64,000 nucleotides of DNA, taken from Mesorhizobium sp. GTDB lineage: Bacteria > Pseudomonadota > Alphaproteobacteria > Rhizobiales > Rhizobiaceae. The position numbers and the translations under genes were made by a program. Shown here in pieces: positions 63,101 to 64,000 of this stretch; the first letter of the stretch is position 1, and the number at the start of each line of letters is the position of its first letter. The stretch lies in the NCBI GenBank assembly GCA_004017275.1, contig SAKE01000001.1, positions 62,001 to 126,000 on the forward strand, in the 5' to 3' direction. The notes beneath the pieces were generated by a model that saw nothing but the letters and a program-made list of their open reading frames with translations, was not told the DNA's origin and made no database searches.

Positions 63101-63961
63101 ATGGAATGGAGTGACGTCAGAATCTTTCTTGCCATTGCGCGATCCGGCACGCTCGGCGGCGCCGCGCGTTCTCTTCAGACAAGCCACCCGACCATCGGCA
63201 GGCGCCTTCGCGCACTTGAGCAGGCGATCGGTCACACGCTCTTCCAGCGGACCGCGGACGGTCTTGTTCTGACCGACGAGGGCCACGGGATCATCGCGCT
63301 GGCCGAGCAAATGGAAGAAGGCGCGCTGGCCATGGAGCGCCGGCTTGCGGGGCAGGAACAAAATCTCAAAGGCAGTCTGCGCATTTCCTCAGCGGACTGG
63401 TTTGGAGCCTATGTCCTCCCTCCTATCCTGGCGGATTTCTCGAAAGCCTACCCCAATGTCGACGTCGAGATCCTGACCGGCACGCGCCTGTTCAGCCTTG
63501 CCCAGCGGGAGGCCGACGTCGCTTTTCGTATCGTTCCGTTCGACACTGCCGATGTCGTTCAGCGGCGGCTCTTCAGGCTCGAATACGGCGTCTACATCGC
63601 CGAGGAGTCGCCTGATCCCAAATATGGCGACGGGACTGGTTTCCGGCTGATCACCCACGATACGTCGACCGGGCAGTTCCCCGATATCGCTTGGCTCATC
63701 GAGAGTTTCCCCAACGCCAGACCGGTCCTGCGATCGAACAACCGCAACGTCCAGGGGCGCATGTGTAGGCAAGGCGTCGGGATCGCCGTCCTGCCCCGCG
63801 TGGTCGGCAATCAGATCCCGGGTATCCGCAGACTGGAACTGCCGACGCCGCCGCCAGGCCGAGACATCTGGATGGGATACCACCGGGACCTACGGCGTCT
63901 TCAGCGTCTTCGCGCGTTCATCTCGACGGTATCGAACCATCTCGTGAACGCGACCGCATGA
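63101..63961 (+). CDS. LysR-family transcriptional regulator
   Basis: ATG 63101 (MEWSDVRIFL) is chosen over the ATG at 63062, since the family domain begins there. The 286-residue protein has an N-terminal winged helix (RSGTLGGAARSLQTSHPTIGRRLRALEQAIGHTLFQR) and a periplasmic-binding-like effector domain (GSLRISSADWFGAYVLPPIL, AQREADVAFRI, VGIAVLPRVVG). It is divergent from the hydrolase/EthD/SDR group and probably controls it. Confidence 0.85.
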   Translation: MEWSDVRIFLAIARSGTLGGAARSLQTSHPTIGRRLRALEQAIGHTLFQRTADGLVLTDEGHGIIALAEQMEEGALAMERRLAGQEQNLKGSLRISSADWFGAYVLPPILADFSKAYPNVDVEILTGTRLFSLAQREADVAFRIVPFDTADVVQRRLFRLEYGVYIAEESPDPKYGDGTGFRLITHDTSTGQFPDIAWLIESFPNARPVLRSNNRNVQGRMCRQGVGIAVLPRVVGNQIPGIRRLELPTPPPGRDIWMGYHRDLRRLQRLRAFISTVSNHLVNATA

Positions 63962-64000
63962 TGTGCGGCTCGGAGATGATTCCAAGGTTGCCCGAGAAAC

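Overview
The window looks like a chromosome or megaplasmid segment from an alphaproteobacterium of the order Rhizobiales, most likely Mesorhizobium-like. This is inferred from high-GC coding sequence, the heme-PAS FixL/FixJ pair with ccoNOQP-fixGHIS, FnrN, and the nirK-nirV-pseudoazurin-NnrR arrangement. No rRNA, tRNA or CRISPR array was seen. The segment is modular: functionally coherent blocks are separated by gene-poor seams that carry recombinase fragments and copies of a short dispersed repeat.

Block 1 (1-4143) is a decayed defence region. It holds an AAA/ABC-type ATPase gene whose reading frame jumps from Walker A straight to the His-switch (signature and Walker B missing), a coupled HNH nuclease gene, a third gene with an aberrant 3' end, and an orphan JetD-like (Wadjet) Toprim gene without jetABC. 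Block 2 (4409-22306) is a catabolic regulon of unknown substrate. It has a ribose-type ABC importer, two extradiol-dioxygenase-like VOC proteins, an FAH-family hydrolase, a HisD-like dehydrogenase, several SDR/MDR oxidoreductases, two paralogous TIM-barrel isomerases and a GntR regulator. Three of its promoter regions share a nearly identical AT-rich operator-like element.

Block 3 (22928-31544, minus strand) is one long operon that I read as purine or methylpurine catabolism. It encodes a BmpA-type nucleoside/purine ABC importer, an 8-oxoguanine-deaminase-like amidohydrolase, a GST-like protein, and a Rieske oxygenase split into two proteins: one with the catalytic iron site and no Rieske cluster, one with the Rieske cluster. 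The set resembles the NdmC/NdmE parts of the 7-methylxanthine N7-demethylase NdmCDE. It is flanked by two tyrosine-recombinase 3' fragments in direct orientation that share a 39-nt identical stretch.

Block 4 (32437-58250) is a microaerobic respiration and denitrification island: a FixK-like regulator, fixLJ, stress proteins, fixGHIS, ccoNOQP, a hemerythrin-like protein, fnrN, hemN, a K+ channel, a group III truncated globin, nirV, nirK, pseudoazurin, NnrR, and an aldehyde dehydrogenase with its GAF-Fis regulator. Seven FNR/FixK-type boxes (TTGAT-N4-ATCAA-like) lie upstream of its operons, and two identical NnrR-type palindromes precede nirK and the pseudoazurin gene. No nor or nos genes are in the window. 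Block 5 (59250-63961) is a small detoxification/catabolism group: a VOC protein, an epoxide-hydrolase-like protein, an SDR, an EthD-like protein, a secreted alpha/beta hydrolase, and a LysR regulator.
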